Origin: an uncultured Prevotellaceae bacterium
GTDB taxonomy: Bacteria; Bacteroidota; Bacteroidia; Bacteroidales; Bacteroidaceae
Assembly: GCA_900320845.1 (NCBI GenBank)
Contig: ONTS01000011.1
Span: forward strand, 1 to 64,000
Length of the DNA stretch: 64,000 nucleotides
Direction of reading: 5' to 3'
Part shown: piece after piece, positions 25,214 through 35,243 of the stretch
Numbering within the stretch: position 1 is the first letter of the stretch
How the letters are laid out: every line of letters begins with the position of its first letter
Made by a program: the position numbers and the translations under genes
The notes under the pieces: generated by a model
Databases searched by the model: none
What the model was told of the DNA's origin: nothing
The model's input: the letters and a program-made list of their open reading frames with translations, nothing else

Positions 25214-25972
25214 TTAGTCCTTCATCTTCGCCTTGAGATACTCGCGGTTGAGTCGTGCGATGTTGGCGATGCTCTCGTTCTTGGGGCATACGGCTTCGCA
25301 GGCACGTGTGTTGGTGCAGTTGCCAAATCCGAGCTCGTCCATGCGTGCTATCATTGCCTTAGCGCGTTTTGCTGCTTCGGGTCTGCCTTGTGGCAGCAGT
25401 GCGAGTTGGCTTACCTTGGAGCTTACGAAGAGCATGGCAGAACCGTTCTTGCAAGCTGCTACGCAAGCGCCGCAGCCTATGCATGTAGCGCAGTCCATTG
25501 CCTCGTCGGCGTTTTCTTTCGGAATGAGAATGGCATTGGCGTCCTGTGCCTGTCCGGCGCGGATGCTGGTGTAGCCACCGGCTTGTATAATTTTGTCGAA
25601 AGCACCGCGGTCTACCATGCAGTCTTTGATGACGGGGAATGCGGCGGAACGCCATGGCTCTACAGTGATGACGTCGCCGTCGTTGAAGCGGCGCATGTAG
25701 AGCTGGCAAGTGGTGGCACCGCGCTCGGTCTTTCCGTGAGGTGTGCCGTTGATGTAGAGTGAGCACATGCCGCAGATACCTTCACGGCAGTCGTGGTCGA
25801 AGACGAAAGGCTCCTTGCCTTCGTTCACTAACTCTTCGTTGAGGATGTCGAGCATCTCGAGGAATGAGGTATCGTCGGGGATGTTTTTCATCTCGCGACT
25901 TTCAAAATGCCCTTTATCCTGCGGACCGTTCTGTTTCCAATATTTAATTGTAAAACTTATGTTTTTAGCCAT
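25214..25972 (-). CDS. frdB: Fumarate reductase/succinate dehydrogenase iron-sulfur subunit
   Basis: Carries electrons between the quinone site and the flavin. The 252 residues have plant-type [2Fe-2S] ligands Cys62, Cys67, Cys70 and Cys89, then a ferredoxin-like half with CATCIGCGACVAAC (161-174) and a later CTNTRACEAVCP group for the [4Fe-4S] and [3Fe-4S] centres. Last gene of the frdCAB operon, 21 bp after frdA, with an intrinsic terminator behind it. In anaerobic Bacteroidales this complex mostly reduces fumarate; the reverse reaction is not excluded. Confidence 0.95.
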   Translation of the reverse strand: MAKNISFTIKYWKQNGPQDKGHFESREMKNIPDDTSFLEMLDILNEELVNEGKEPFVFDHDCREGICGMCSLYINGTPHGKTERGATTCQLYMRRFNDGDVITVEPWRSAAFPVIKDCMVDRGAFDKIIQAGGYTSIRAGQAQDANAILIPKENADEAMDCATCIGCGACVAACKNGSAMLFVSSKVSQLALLPQGRPEAAKRAKAMIARMDELGFGNCTNTRACEAVCPKNESIANIARLNREYLKAKMKD

Positions 25973-25993
25973 AGTTGTATTCCTTTCCTTTAA

Positions 25994-27976
25994 TTAGTTC
26001 TTATAGTTACGTGTCTGAACCTTAATGGCTTCATACTCTAATGGCTCTTTGATGAGTTCGGGAGCCTTTTCGTCGTCGCCCTTATATTCCCAGCATCCAA
26101 CGTAGAAGAAGTGTTCGTCGTCGCGTTTTGCTTCGCCTTCTTCTGTTTGATGTTCTTCGCGGAAGTGTCCTCCGCAGCTCTCTTCACGGTGCAGAGCGTC
26201 GTAGGCGACGAGCTCACCCATGGTGAAGAAGTCGCGCAGGTGGATGGCTTTGTCAAGTTCAATATTGAGTCCTTCTTTATCACCAGGGATGAAGAGGTTG
26301 GTATCAAACTCCTTGCGGAGCTTCTTCATAAGGCGAAGACCTTCCTCAAGTCCTTCCTTAGTGCGGCCCATTCCCACGTGTTCCCACATGATATGACCCA
26401 GCTCTTTGTGTATGGAATCGACGGAACGCTTACCCTTGATGTTGAGCAGACGCTCTTCTTCGTCGTTGACAGCTTTCTCGGCAGCAGCGAACTCTTCGCG
26501 GTCGGTAGAAATCTTGCCCCATATGTCCTGGTCGGCGAGGTAGTTCTGAATGGTGTAGGGCAGTACAAAGTATCCGTCTGCCAAACCCTGCATCAGTGCG
26601 GAAGCACCGAGACGATTGGCGCCGTGGTCGGAGAAGTTGCACTCGCCGATGGCGAACAGGCCGGGAATAGTGGTCTGAAGCTCGTAGTCAACCCAGATAC
26701 CACCCATGGTGTAGTGGATGGCAGGGAAGATCATCATTGGATAGTAGTACTTCACGCCGTTGATTTCCTTGGCAAGCTTACCTGGGTTGACGTCGGTAAT
26801 CTCTTCGTACATTTCAAAGAGGTTGCCATAGCGTTGCATAATTTCGTCAATGCCGAGGCGGTTGATGCTCTCCGAGAAGTCAAGGAACACTGCCAGACCG
26901 GTGTTGTTCACGCCGAAGCCGTGGTCGCAGCGCTCTTTGGCAGCGCGGCTTGCTACATCACGAGGCACGAGGTTACCGAATGCGGGATAGCGGCGCTCCA
27001 GATAGTAGTCGCGATCTTCCTCAGGAATCTCGTATCCTTGCTTAGTACCAGCCTGCAGAGCCTTAGCGTCTTCCAACTTTTTAGGAACCCAGATGCGACC
27101 GTCGTTTCTAAGCGACTCAGACATCAGCGTCAGCTTTGACTGCTTGTCTCCGTGCACCGGAATGCAGGTAGGATGGATCTGTACATAGCTGGGATTGGCC
27201 ATGAATGCGCCCTTACGGTAGCACTGTACGGCTGCAGTGCAGTTGCAACCCATGGCGTTTGTTGAAAGGAAGTAGGTGTTTCCGTATCCGCCGGTGGCTA
27301 TTACCACTGCATTGGCAGAGAAACGATGGAGCTTACCAGTAGTAAGGTCCTTGGCGATGATGCCGCGTGCGCGACCGTCAACGATTACCAGGTCTTCCAT
27401 CTCATAACGGGTGAAGAGCTGTACTTTTCCAGTTTCCACCTGACGGCTCAGCGATGAGTAGGCACCGAGCAACAGTTGCTGTCCAGTTTGGCCTTTTGCG
27501 TAGAATGTACGGCTTACCTGAGCTCCTCCGAAGGAACGATTGGCGAGCATTCCGCCATATTCGCGAGCGAAGGGAACACCTTGAGCCACGCATTGGTCGA
27601 TAATGTTGTTCGAAACTTCAGCAAGACGGTACACGTTGGCTTCGCGAGCACGGTAGTCACCACCTTTCACGGTGTCGTAGAAGAGTCGGTACACGCTGTC
27701 GCCGTCGTTTTGATAGTTCTTTGCAGCGTTGATACCACCCTGAGCGGCAATGGAGTGTGCGCGACGGGGGGAGTCCTGAATGCAGAAGTTCAGTACATTG
27801 AAGCCCATCTCTGCCAGGGAAGAAGCTGCTGAGGCGCCGGCAAGACCGGTTCCGACAACGATGACATCGAGCTTCAGTTTGTTCTTAGGATTGACAAGAC
27901 GCTGGTGGGCCTTGTACTCTTTCCATTTCTCCGCCACGGGACCGGCGGGAATCTTTGAATCTAATACTTTTGTCAT
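25994..27976 (-). CDS. frdA: Fumarate reductase/succinate dehydrogenase flavoprotein subunit
   Basis: Catalytic subunit that interconverts fumarate and succinate on covalently bound FAD. The 660-residue protein shows the dinucleotide loop [17 protein letters not shown] (from about residue 40), the [13 protein letters not shown] segment with the FAD-linking His, and HPTCIPVHG and MGGIWVDYE active-site regions. It is the type found with a single five-helix cytochrome b subunit (the B-type complex, as in Wolinella and Bacteroides). It lies between frdC (52 bp) and frdB (21 bp). Confidence 0.96.
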   Translation of the reverse strand: MTKVLDSKIPAGPVAEKWKEYKAHQRLVNPKNKLKLDVIVVGTGLAGASAASSLAEMGFNVLNFCIQDSPRRAHSIAAQGGINAAKNYQNDGDSVYRLFYDTVKGGDYRAREANVYRLAEVSNNIIDQCVAQGVPFAREYGGMLANRSFGGAQVSRTFYAKGQTGQQLLLGAYSSLSRQVETGKVQLFTRYEMEDLVIVDGRARGIIAKDLTTGKLHRFSANAVVIATGGYGNTYFLSTNAMGCNCTAAVQCYRKGAFMANPSYVQIHPTCIPVHGDKQSKLTLMSESLRNDGRIWVPKKLEDAKALQAGTKQGYEIPEEDRDYYLERRYPAFGNLVPRDVASRAAKERCDHGFGVNNTGLAVFLDFSESINRLGIDEIMQRYGNLFEMYEEITDVNPGKLAKEINGVKYYYPMMIFPAIHYTMGGIWVDYELQTTIPGLFAIGECNFSDHGANRLGASALMQGLADGYFVLPYTIQNYLADQDIWGKISTDREEFAAAEKAVNDEEERLLNIKGKRSVDSIHKELGHIMWEHVGMGRTKEGLEEGLRLMKKLRKEFDTNLFIPGDKEGLNIELDKAIHLRDFFTMGELVAYDALHREESCGGHFREEHQTEEGEAKRDDEHFFYVGCWEYKGDDEKAPELIKEPLEYEAIKVQTRNYKN

Positions 27977-28028
27977 GGAAATTATATGATTTGTTTTTCT
28001 GTTTCGGAATCAATGGAATTGTGACTTA

Positions 28029-28721
28029 TCAGCAGCCGGCGGCGCAGCACAGGCTGGGAGCAATCTTTAATGTGAATGCCAGCACTACAACGAGGAAGCC
28101 GAGCATGAGCAGGGTGGTGTAGATGAGTCCGATGACCTTCCAACGGCAGAACCAAGTCTTGCCATTCCATCCGAGAGTCTGCATGGCACTCCAGAAACCG
28201 TGGCTCAGGTGGAACCAGATGGCGATGATCCAGATAACGTACAGCACTACATAGACGGGGTTACCGAATGTCTGCTTGATGAGTTCGAAGCCGTTGGTGG
28301 GTTCGATGGCGGTCTCCATGCCTACCAGTTCGGCAAACATCATGTTGTACCAGAAGTTGAACAGGTGGAGCAGCAGGCCCAGCAGGATGATGATACCCAG
28401 CACGAGCATGTTCTGACTTGCCCATTCTACTTTCTCAGGTTTGTTGGTGACAGCGTAGCGATTGTCGCCACGTGCACGACGGTTTTGTGCCGTGAGGATG
28501 AAGGCGTACACGATGTGTACCACAGCCAGGGCTGCCAAGCCGATGGTTGCAGCCACAGCATACCAGTGAGAGCCCAGCATGGCACAGATGGCATTATACG
28601 CTTTGCCGCTGAACAGGGCTACGATGTTCATGCAGCAGTGAAAGGTGAGGAAGAGAATCAGAGCCAGACCAGAGACTGACATTACTACTTTTCTTCCTAC
28701 GGAGGAGTTGGTTAACCACAT
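28029..28721 (-). CDS. frdC: Fumarate reductase/succinate dehydrogenase cytochrome b subunit
   Basis: A 230-residue membrane anchor with five predicted helices and conserved His residues (for example in LFLTFHCCMN, VVHIVYAF, LLLHLFNFW and FHLSHGFWSAMQ) that fit a dihaem cytochrome b. It passes electrons between menaquinol and FrdB. First gene of frdCAB, with a promoter at 28841-28848 and a leader of about 110 nt. The C-terminus ends in CCAAGC. Confidence 0.93.
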   Translation of the reverse strand: MWLTNSSVGRKVVMSVSGLALILFLTFHCCMNIVALFSGKAYNAICAMLGSHWYAVAATIGLAALAVVHIVYAFILTAQNRRARGDNRYAVTNKPEKVEWASQNMLVLGIIILLGLLLHLFNFWYNMMFAELVGMETAIEPTNGFELIKQTFGNPVYVVLYVIWIIAIWFHLSHGFWSAMQTLGWNGKTWFCRWKVIGLIYTTLLMLGFLVVVLAFTLKIAPSLCCAAGC

Positions 28722-28840
28722 AATACTTTAATTTTTTGATTGTTAATATTTTTTCTTCTGTCTATAATCTTGCCGTTTTGCTGTGCCGTTGGCATCACGC
28801 AACAGACAGTCACACTACGTGTGCCTATCCTCTCAAAGTG

Positions 28841-28848
28841 CAAAAATA
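28841..28848 (-). promoter_or_regulatory. -7 box of the frdCAB operon
   Basis: TATTTTTG on the minus strand matches TAnnTTTG and predicts a leader of about 113 nt before frdC. Confidence 0.55.
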
Positions 28849-28872
28849 CCTACTTATGAGGATATGACCAAG

Positions 28873-28909
28873 CAAACTACCCGAAAAAGCTTGGTTTTTG
28901 AGTAGTTTG
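28873..28909. repeat. Long inverted repeat upstream of the frdCAB promoter
   Basis: CAAACTACCCGAAAAA (28873-28888) pairs with TTTTTGAGTAGTTTG (28895-28909): 14 of 15 positions pair, counting one G-T, around a 6-7-nt loop. It lies 25-60 nt upstream of the frdCAB -7 box and also downstream of dusB, so it may be an operator or a terminator. The rest of 28910-29151 shows no gene. Confidence 0.65.
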
Positions 28910-29151
28910 GGGAGGCAAGTGTTGTAAAATGGTGTAGAAATCCAATCACATCAGGGCTTTCGAGGGCATCGTCCTAGCGGCAATCGGGCTTCTTTTACAG
29001 AATGCGTTGGGTATAATTATAGAGCAAAACCACGTATATTGCATGCTCATATCATTCGTTATGGTTGTCAATATCGGTGATTTTGCGATTCTGTCAGGCA
29101 GCAGTTGTCGCACTGCCGTGGTTTAGCAGTGTTGTTGTCGGACTGTAGTTT

Positions 29152-30153
29152 TCAGGCAAAGCGGCGGCGGATGTCTTCCAATATCGCCATGAGCTCATCC
29201 ATCGTCTCTGCCCGTAGCATGGCAATGCGTGTGCTTCTGAAGTCGGCGATGCCTTTGAAGAGTGGTGTGGCAGCCAGATGACGCCGTGTGTGTAGTATGC
29301 CGCGCCGCTCGTCAATGCGCTCCACGTTGATGCGCAGCAACTCTTCGAGGATGTCGAGCTTCTCGCCGAAGCCTCTTCTTGCACTCTCACTGTCCATTTT
29401 GCCCTCTTCTATCCTCTCTTCTTTTCCCTCTTTCATCTCTGCAAATATCCATGGCTGTCCGAAGGAGGCTCGTCCCACCATCACGGCATCGACGCCATAG
29501 TGGTCAAAGGCCTGCCTCACGTCGTCGGGAGTGCGCAAGTCACCGTTGCCTATGATAGGTATATGTATGCGTGGGTTAGCTTTCACGCGTCCTATGGGCT
29601 CCCAGTCGGCGTTGCCGGTGTACATCTGTGCCCTGGTGCGACCATGTATGGTCAGTGCCTGTATGCCACAGTCTTGCAGCTGTTCAGCCAATTCCTCTAT
29701 GATGATGTGTTCGGCATCCCATCCCAGGCGTGTCTTCACTGTCACGGGCAGGCTCACTGCCTCGACGATGCGGCGTGTGATGTCGAGCATGAGGGGTATG
29801 TTACGTAACATTCCTGCGCCGCCGCCCTTGCCAGCCACCTTCTTTACGGGGCAACCGAAGTTGAGGTCGATGATGTCGGGTTTAGCTTCAGCCAGCACTT
29901 TGGCAGCTTCCACCATGGCATCGGCTTCGCGTCCGTAGAGTTGTATTCCCACTGGGCGCTCGTCGTCGCTGATGGTGAGCTTCTGCATGGTGGACGGTAC
30001 GGAGCGTACCAGTGCCTCGGCAGACACAAATTCGGTGTAGACCATGTCGGCGCCGAACTTCTTGCACATACGGCGGAAGCCTATGTCGGTGACATCTTCC
30101 ATCGGTGCGAGAAAGATGGGGCGCGAGGGGAAGGATATAGGACCTATGTTCAT
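29152..30153 (-). CDS. dusB: tRNA-dihydrouridine synthase
   Basis: Reduces uridines to dihydrouridine in tRNA using FMN and NADPH. The 333-residue TIM-barrel protein has APMEDVTDIGFR (16-27), catalytic Cys101 in LNFGCPVKKV, KTRLGWD and TIHGRTRAQMYTG, followed by the helical Dus C-terminal domain. The motif set fits DusB best. It is 64 bp downstream of dprA on the minus strand. Confidence 0.94.
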   Translation of the reverse strand: MNIGPISFPSRPIFLAPMEDVTDIGFRRMCKKFGADMVYTEFVSAEALVRSVPSTMQKLTISDDERPVGIQLYGREADAMVEAAKVLAEAKPDIIDLNFGCPVKKVAGKGGGAGMLRNIPLMLDITRRIVEAVSLPVTVKTRLGWDAEHIIIEELAEQLQDCGIQALTIHGRTRAQMYTGNADWEPIGRVKANPRIHIPIIGNGDLRTPDDVRQAFDHYGVDAVMVGRASFGQPWIFAEMKEGKEERIEEGKMDSESARRGFGEKLDILEELLRINVERIDERRGILHTRRHLAATPLFKGIADFRSTRIAMLRAETMDELMAILEDIRRRFA

Positions 30154-30217
30154 GATATATAGAGGAGAGAGTGCGGGAGTGTTGTTTGTCGGGTGTAGCG
30201 ATAAGGTATTTCGTTTC

Positions 30218-31342
30218 TTATCTCACCAGGTGGTAGACGCCTCCTGCGTAGGGCTTGACAATGCCCAGCATCTCGAGGTTGAAGAGCAGTGCGAAGAGCT
30301 GTCCCACGTCTATTCCGGTCTGTACGGAGAGAGTGTTGACGTTGAGGTCGTTCTCTTTTTGCAACAGTTCCACGATGTGTTGTTCGTCGTTGGTAAGATT
30401 GGGGAAGAGCTGTTGTTCCACGCCTTTGTCGCGTTGCTGCCACTGTTGTATGTCGTTCTGCCATCCCAGAGTCTCTATGATGTTTTCGGCAGAGGTTACC
30501 AGGGCGGCAACATTTTCCCGTATCAGCAGGTTACATCCCTTCGATGTGGCGTCGTTGTGTCGTCCTGGCACTGCCAACACGTCGCGGTTGTATTCGCGTG
30601 CTATGCGTGCGGTGATGAGTGCTCCTCCTTTGTCGGCACTTTCCACCACGAGGGTGGCGTCGGTCATACCTGCCACGATGCGGTTGCGTTGCACAAACTG
30701 CATCTTGTCTGCCTTGCTGCCGCTCATATATTCGCTGAGCAGTCCTCCGTGCATCACCATCCTGTTGGCGTCGTTGCGGTGTGATGCGGGGTATATGGTA
30801 TCAAGGCCGTGTGCCAGTACGCCGATGGTGTTGAGTCCGTGCTCCATGGCTTCGCGATGTGCGCAGATGTCGATGCCATAAGCCAGTCCGCTCACCACCA
30901 ACAGGTCTGGCATGGCGTGACACAGGTCGGCAATGAGTCGCTGCACGAAGTCTTTTCCGTATGTCGTGGCGTTGCGTGTGCCCACGATGGAGATGGTATG
31001 AGTAGCGTTTAGGGGTGCCGTTCCGCGGTAGTAGAGCACATATGGTGCGTCGTCGCACTGCATGAGTCGTGCAGGATAGCCGCTGTCGGTGCCGCGCACG
31101 AGTACCTGTATGTGCTTCTGTTCGCAGAACGCCAGCTCCTGTTCAGCGCGCTTCAGGCTGTCATCGAGGTTTTGCAGTGTGTGTTGCAACCGTTCGGAGG
31201 CGTCGGGTACTACGCTGCGTATGTCGTTGCGGTGCTGTATGACGGCGTCGAGGCTTCCGGCGTGTGCACATAGCGTGTTGAGCACGGTGGGAGAGAAACG
31301 TAGCGCATGTGCCAGCGCCATGGCGTGGAGGGTAGAGGGCAT
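30218..31342 (-). CDS. dprA: DNA-processing protein DprA
   Basis: Loads RecA on incoming single-stranded DNA during transformation. The 374-residue protein has the SMF Rossmann domain with GTRNATTYGKDF, SGLAYGIDICAH, RNRIVAGM and ESADKGGALITA, plus a C-terminal winged-helix domain (about 305-374). Other competence genes are not visible nearby; dprA is common in species not known to be competent. Located between the DUF2851 gene (170 bp) and dusB. Confidence 0.94.
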   Translation of the reverse strand: MPSTLHAMALAHALRFSPTVLNTLCAHAGSLDAVIQHRNDIRSVVPDASERLQHTLQNLDDSLKRAEQELAFCEQKHIQVLVRGTDSGYPARLMQCDDAPYVLYYRGTAPLNATHTISIVGTRNATTYGKDFVQRLIADLCHAMPDLLVVSGLAYGIDICAHREAMEHGLNTIGVLAHGLDTIYPASHRNDANRMVMHGGLLSEYMSGSKADKMQFVQRNRIVAGMTDATLVVESADKGGALITARIAREYNRDVLAVPGRHNDATSKGCNLLIRENVAALVTSAENIIETLGWQNDIQQWQQRDKGVEQQLFPNLTNDEQHIVELLQKENDLNVNTLSVQTGIDVGQLFALLFNLEMLGIVKPYAGGVYHLVR

Positions 31343-31512
31343 GGGGGTTGGGGTATATACTATTAAGGAGTTGTTGCTATGCTACGCAACCGCTGCCTGC
31401 GCGAGGGCATTGTCGGGTGCTTGTGTTCTGCCGTGCGAGCGAAGGTAGGGCTGAAGGCGAGGCCAGGTGTCGATGGAGTATGCCGTCGCTGTCCTTCGAT
31501 CCCTGCCTGATA

Positions 31513-32835
31513 TTATTTTTCTCCGAACAGATCAGTTGCGTTGTAACGTCGCATGTATTCGTAACCTATGCGGCAGTGTAGGCAGTCGCGTCGGTCGCAG
31601 TATTGTTTCTTCAGTTGTATGAGTGCCTGTGTGTCGCCTGCGTTGCGTGCTGTCAGTCCGCATTCAGCCCACAGGCGCACGATGTTGTTGTTCTCCGGCG
31701 GCAGGTTCTCCAACATATCGAAGGCTCTGTCGCACAGAGCGTCGTTGCCTTGTCGCCGTCCGTAGGCGAAAAGCATAGGTATGGCGGCGTTGATGATGAG
31801 TGTGTGCAGTGCTGCCGTGGTGAGTTGCTTGGCAGTTGGGCGACTTTCGCGTCCGAAAACATAGTGTGTGGTCCAGTATCCGTCCGTCTCTGTCTGCCAC
31901 AGCAGCGTCAGTTCGTCGACGGAATGTTGCTCCACGAGTTTCTGCAGCGACAGCCGTCCGTCGAGATAGAGGTGCATCAGTTGCACGATGCGTATCTGCG
32001 GGAAGTTCTGCGGGCGCAGACGCATGTATCGCCACAGCTTCCTGTCGATGGGCGTGAGGTTATATTTGTGTCGCATGAAGGCATATTCCTGTGCCAGTTG
32101 TCCGAAGTGTTCGTCGCCTTCAGCCTCTCTGCGTTGCTGTGCCGTCATACTGTCGGTGTCGAGCATGCCTGCCTGTCCGAGGAACAGTGCTTCCGTCATC
32201 AGCCTGTCGTCGCGCTGGTGTGCCACGATGTTGAGTGGCAGCGAGCGTGCCCACTGCTCGAAGGCGTCGCTGTTGATGCCGAATCCGAAGCTGCGGGCGA
32301 GGGTAACAAAGAATGTCTGCTCCCAGTCGTCGTTCCAGCGTTCTGCTTCGGCGCGTATGGCGTTGGTCTTCTGCTCCAATCTCTCCGTCTGCAGGGCACT
32401 CATCCATGCGTGTGTTGTCAGCGACGGCAGGTCACCGATGATGCGATGGCAGGGGGGATAGTGGTCGGTGCGCAGCAGTTCGCGGTAGTTGTCCGCCACA
32501 TAGGTGGGCACCTCCACCTCCATCTGCGGCAGGCGGCGCCCGTCGTGCAGTGTGATGTCGGTGTCGGCATATTGGCATACGTGCAGGATGACGTTGTCGT
32601 AGGCTCTGTCGCCGTCGTGTCGGTGCACATGCCAGTCGCTGGCGCGGTAGTGTATCTCTATGTTTCCCACCCACAGCTGTCCGTCTATCTTCACTTTGGC
32701 GTTGAAGAAGTCGGGACCTGCGTTGTCGTTATGCAGTCCCGGGTCGATCACCTCTACCGGCTGTCCGTCGGTGGTGCGCAGTTCCTTGATGGGAAAGAGC
32801 CTGTGGCGCCAGCAGTAGTGTAGCAGTTGTTCCAT
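31513..32835 (-). CDS. DUF2851 family protein
   Basis: A 440-residue protein of DUF2851, widespread in Bacteroidetes and of unknown function. Hallmarks are the N-terminal HYCWRHRLFPIKELRTTDG, VIDPGLHNDNAGPDFFNAKV and NIEIHYRASDWHVHRHDGD segments. The latter, rich in Asp, Glu and His, looks like a nuclease-type metal site (inference). The C-terminus ends with a CDRRDCLHCRIGYEYMRR cysteine group. No signal peptide. Its neighbours are DNA-repair and recombination genes (radC, dprA). Confidence 0.88.
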   Translation of the reverse strand: MEQLLHYCWRHRLFPIKELRTTDGQPVEVIDPGLHNDNAGPDFFNAKVKIDGQLWVGNIEIHYRASDWHVHRHDGDRAYDNVILHVCQYADTDITLHDGRRLPQMEVEVPTYVADNYRELLRTDHYPPCHRIIGDLPSLTTHAWMSALQTERLEQKTNAIRAEAERWNDDWEQTFFVTLARSFGFGINSDAFEQWARSLPLNIVAHQRDDRLMTEALFLGQAGMLDTDSMTAQQRREAEGDEHFGQLAQEYAFMRHKYNLTPIDRKLWRYMRLRPQNFPQIRIVQLMHLYLDGRLSLQKLVEQHSVDELTLLWQTETDGYWTTHYVFGRESRPTAKQLTTAALHTLIINAAIPMLFAYGRRQGNDALCDRAFDMLENLPPENNNIVRLWAECGLTARNAGDTQALIQLKKQYCDRRDCLHCRIGYEYMRRYNATDLFGEK

Positions 32836-32962
32836 GGGGGAGTCGAGGTTGTTATAGGGCGTTGTTGCTTGGGCAGTCTGTCGTAGCCGAGGGGGAGCCT
32901 GCCTGGGGGTGTGAATGGGTGTGTAAGGTGTTATGTGTGAGTGGCTTTCTCCTGTCGTCGTG

Positions 32963-33646
32963 TCACAGTCTTCCGTTCTCTTGGTAGGAGTAGTATGCTC
33001 CGTCTGCCACTATGACGTGGTCAAGCAGGTGTATGCGCATGGTTTCCGCCGCCTGTCTTATACGTTGTGTCAGCCTGTCGTCGTCGTGGCTGGGGCGTGT
33101 GTTGCCCGAGGGGTGGTTGTGGCACAGTGCAATGACGGTGGCGTTGCTGAGCAATGCCTCTTTCATGATGATGCGTACGTCGACGGCTGTCTCGGTGATG
33201 CCGCCGTGTGACAGGCGCACGCTGCGTAAGAGTTTGTAGTTCTGGTTCATAAGCAACACCCATGCCTCTTCGGTGTCCAGGTCTTGCATCAAGGGCACCA
33301 TGTATTCGTACACTGCCTGTGCGGAGTCGAGTCTCTGCCGCTCTTCCGCTTTCTCGCGTTGTCGGCGTTTTCCGAGTTCGCAGGCGGCGAGGATGGTGAT
33401 GGCTTTGGCTTCGCCTATGCCGTTGTATTGGCACAATTCGTGCACGCTGTGCTTGCCCAGGGTGTTGAGGTTGTTGTTGCAGTCTGCCAACAGGCGCTGC
33501 ATGAGTTGCACCGCTGTCTCCTTCTTCGATCCAGAACCGATGAGTATGGCGAGCAGTTCTGCGTCTGACAGGGCGTCGGCACCCTTCTCCATAAGCTTTT
33601 CGCGAGGGCGGTCGGATGCCGACAGTTGGGTGATGGAAAGTTTCAT
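32963..33646 (-). CDS. radC: RadC family JAB/MPN-domain protein
   Basis: A 227-residue protein with an N-terminal helix-hairpin-helix region (about 1-90; YNGIGEAKA) and a C-terminal JAMM metalloprotease-like domain (about 105-227). The zinc motif is HNHPSG with His176 and His178, and Asp189. Despite its name the DNA-repair role of RadC is doubted. I start it at 33646 (KLSITQL), the family start; the frame stays open to 33727. A CACCTTTG box (33684-33691, minus) is a possible weak promoter. Confidence 0.93.
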   Translation of the reverse strand: MKLSITQLSASDRPREKLMEKGADALSDAELLAILIGSGSKKETAVQLMQRLLADCNNNLNTLGKHSVHELCQYNGIGEAKAITILAACELGKRRQREKAEERQRLDSAQAVYEYMVPLMQDLDTEEAWVLLMNQNYKLLRSVRLSHGGITETAVDVRIIMKEALLSNATVIALCHNHPSGNTRPSHDDDRLTQRIRQAAETMRIHLLDHVIVADGAYYSYQENGRL

Positions 33647-33880
33647 GATTGACACAGGCTGATGATAGCAGGTTTTCTTCATGCAAAGGTGGTAAATTTC
33701 TTGCATACCTTTGAACGATTTAGCCATAATTGTTCGAAAAATCAGCCGTCAATGCCTATTTGCCCTGCTTCCTCTGCATCTGCGGCAGAGAATAGACGCT
33801 CCTTCCTTCCACTGCCACCGGCACCATTACGAGTGCTGGTGCTATGGCGAAAGGGCGGTAGCCGACACCCGACGTTATTG

Positions 33881-33925
33881 AGAAAATCCGGCTTCCGTCT
33901 CAACATCGAGAGACAAAAGCCGGAT
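33881..33925 (-). terminator. Terminator downstream of the glycosyltransferase gene
   Basis: ATCCGGCTT (33886-33894) pairs with AAGCCGGAT (33917-33925), with an inner GTCTC/GAGAC pairing. The minus strand continues TTTTCTC. It lies 135 bp beyond the stop at 34061. The rest of 33728-34060 shows no gene. Confidence 0.65.
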
Positions 33926-34060
33926 GTATTTGGTGTTTAGCCTATCGTAAGAATGTAGATATGCAGCGGTGCAATGGCAGATGGGTGTCCGGTTAGGGAA
34001 CTGTGATGTCTCTCGTCCGCATCACCCTCGTCGCATCTTTCCCTCGTTGGGCGCTACCTG

Positions 34061-35098
34061 TCAGCTGTAGAAGTTTTTCTCGTATGCCTGAAACTCATCT
34101 TTTCCTCTCACACAGCGTCGCCACCATGCCTGCAGAAATCCGCATCCGTAGCCTGTGAGCTGCACGAAGGCAGCACCTACAGCGAGGTATCCTATCTTCA
34201 GCGAGCGGTGTTTGATGGCGGCGTCTACCATGATGAGCAGGCAGTAGGCCATGATGGCGAGCAGCGGTGCCGCACACAGCCAGTACCAGCGGTGCGTGTC
34301 GTCGTAGTACATGAGCAGTCTGCCCACGGCTGAGGTGAGGATGAGTACCACCAGTCCCACGGTGAAGACGGCGGGGAGCATGTGTACCAGCTTCATACTG
34401 CCTGGATGACGCTTCGTGAGGTTGATGCGTGCTATGCCACTGTTGAACACCTGTCGCCAGAACTTGCGGAAGTCGGTCCTGCGTTTGTGCCACACCCATG
34501 CCTCGCGCAGCAACGCACAGCGGTGACCGGCCTCGTATATGCGCAGCGAGAAGTCTATATCTTCGCCGAAACGCATCTTGGCAAAGCCTCCGAGCTGCTG
34601 CCACACGTCGCGCCGCACGCCCATATTGAACGAGCGCGGGTAGAACTTGTCCATCTTCTTCTTGCCGCCGCGTATGCCGCCGGTGGTGAAGAAGGAGGTC
34701 ATCGAGTAGGAGATGGCTTTCTGTATGTCGGTAAACGAGTCGTTGGCAGCGTCGGGTCCGCCCCAGGCTGCTATGCTGTCGTCGGTCAGTGCAGCGTCAA
34801 GGGCTGACAGATAGCCGTCGGGGAGCACCACGTCGGAGTCGAGCACGATGAAATAGTCGCCCTGTGCACGCTCGGCACCATAGTTACGGCTCTGCCCAGG
34901 ACCAGAGTTAGGCTTGTTGAAGTAGTGCAGGTCGAGGCGGTCGGCATAGCGCTCGCACACCTCTTGGCACGGTATGCTGGAACCGTCTTCCACGACAATC
35001 ACCTCAAAGGCGCTTCCCTGCTGGCGCACAAGGCTCGACAGCAGCTCGTCAACCTCGTCGGGACGGTTGAAAACGGGAATGATGAAGGAGTATCTCAT
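34061..35098 (-). CDS. Membrane-associated family 2 glycosyltransferase
   Basis: A 345-residue GT-A glycosyltransferase. The N-terminus has SFIIPVFNRPDEVDELL; the metal motif is VLDSDVVLPDG (about 92-102), with the acceptor-side MRFGEDIDFSLR near 185. Three hydrophobic segments in the last 110 residues anchor it to the inner membrane. Likely adds sugars to an envelope glycan; donor unknown. The start at 35098 follows from the -7 box at 35126-35133, which lies downstream of the earlier ATG at 35128. Confidence 0.88.
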   Translation of the reverse strand: MRYSFIIPVFNRPDEVDELLSSLVRQQGSAFEVIVVEDGSSIPCQEVCERYADRLDLHYFNKPNSGPGQSRNYGAERAQGDYFIVLDSDVVLPDGYLSALDAALTDDSIAAWGGPDAANDSFTDIQKAISYSMTSFFTTGGIRGGKKKMDKFYPRSFNMGVRRDVWQQLGGFAKMRFGEDIDFSLRIYEAGHRCALLREAWVWHKRRTDFRKFWRQVFNSGIARINLTKRHPGSMKLVHMLPAVFTVGLVVLILTSAVGRLLMYYDDTHRWYWLCAAPLLAIMAYCLLIMVDAAIKHRSLKIGYLAVGAAFVQLTGYGCGFLQAWWRRCVRGKDEFQAYEKNFYS

Positions 35099-35125
35099 GA
35101 ACTCGTAATGTGTTGTACTAACATG

Positions 35126-35133
35126 CAAAGTTA
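35126..35133 (-). promoter_or_regulatory. -7 box of the glycosyltransferase gene
   Basis: TAACTTTG on the minus strand; expected leader about 21 nt to the ATG at 35098. Confidence 0.6.
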
Positions 35134-35243
35134 CGTATTTCTTTGTTCACGCCTCACAGCTGATGCTTTCTTTTTGCCCTCATCTTCCCCATGCAGAAAG
35201 TCAATAGGCAACACAGGCGGATAAAGGGGGAACTATGACAAGC

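Noticed and set aside
33662-33940. Plus-strand frame beginning near a TACCTTTG at 33706-33713
   Set aside because: The peptide is unconvincing, the box lies inside the frame, and the sequence includes a terminator serving the minus strand.
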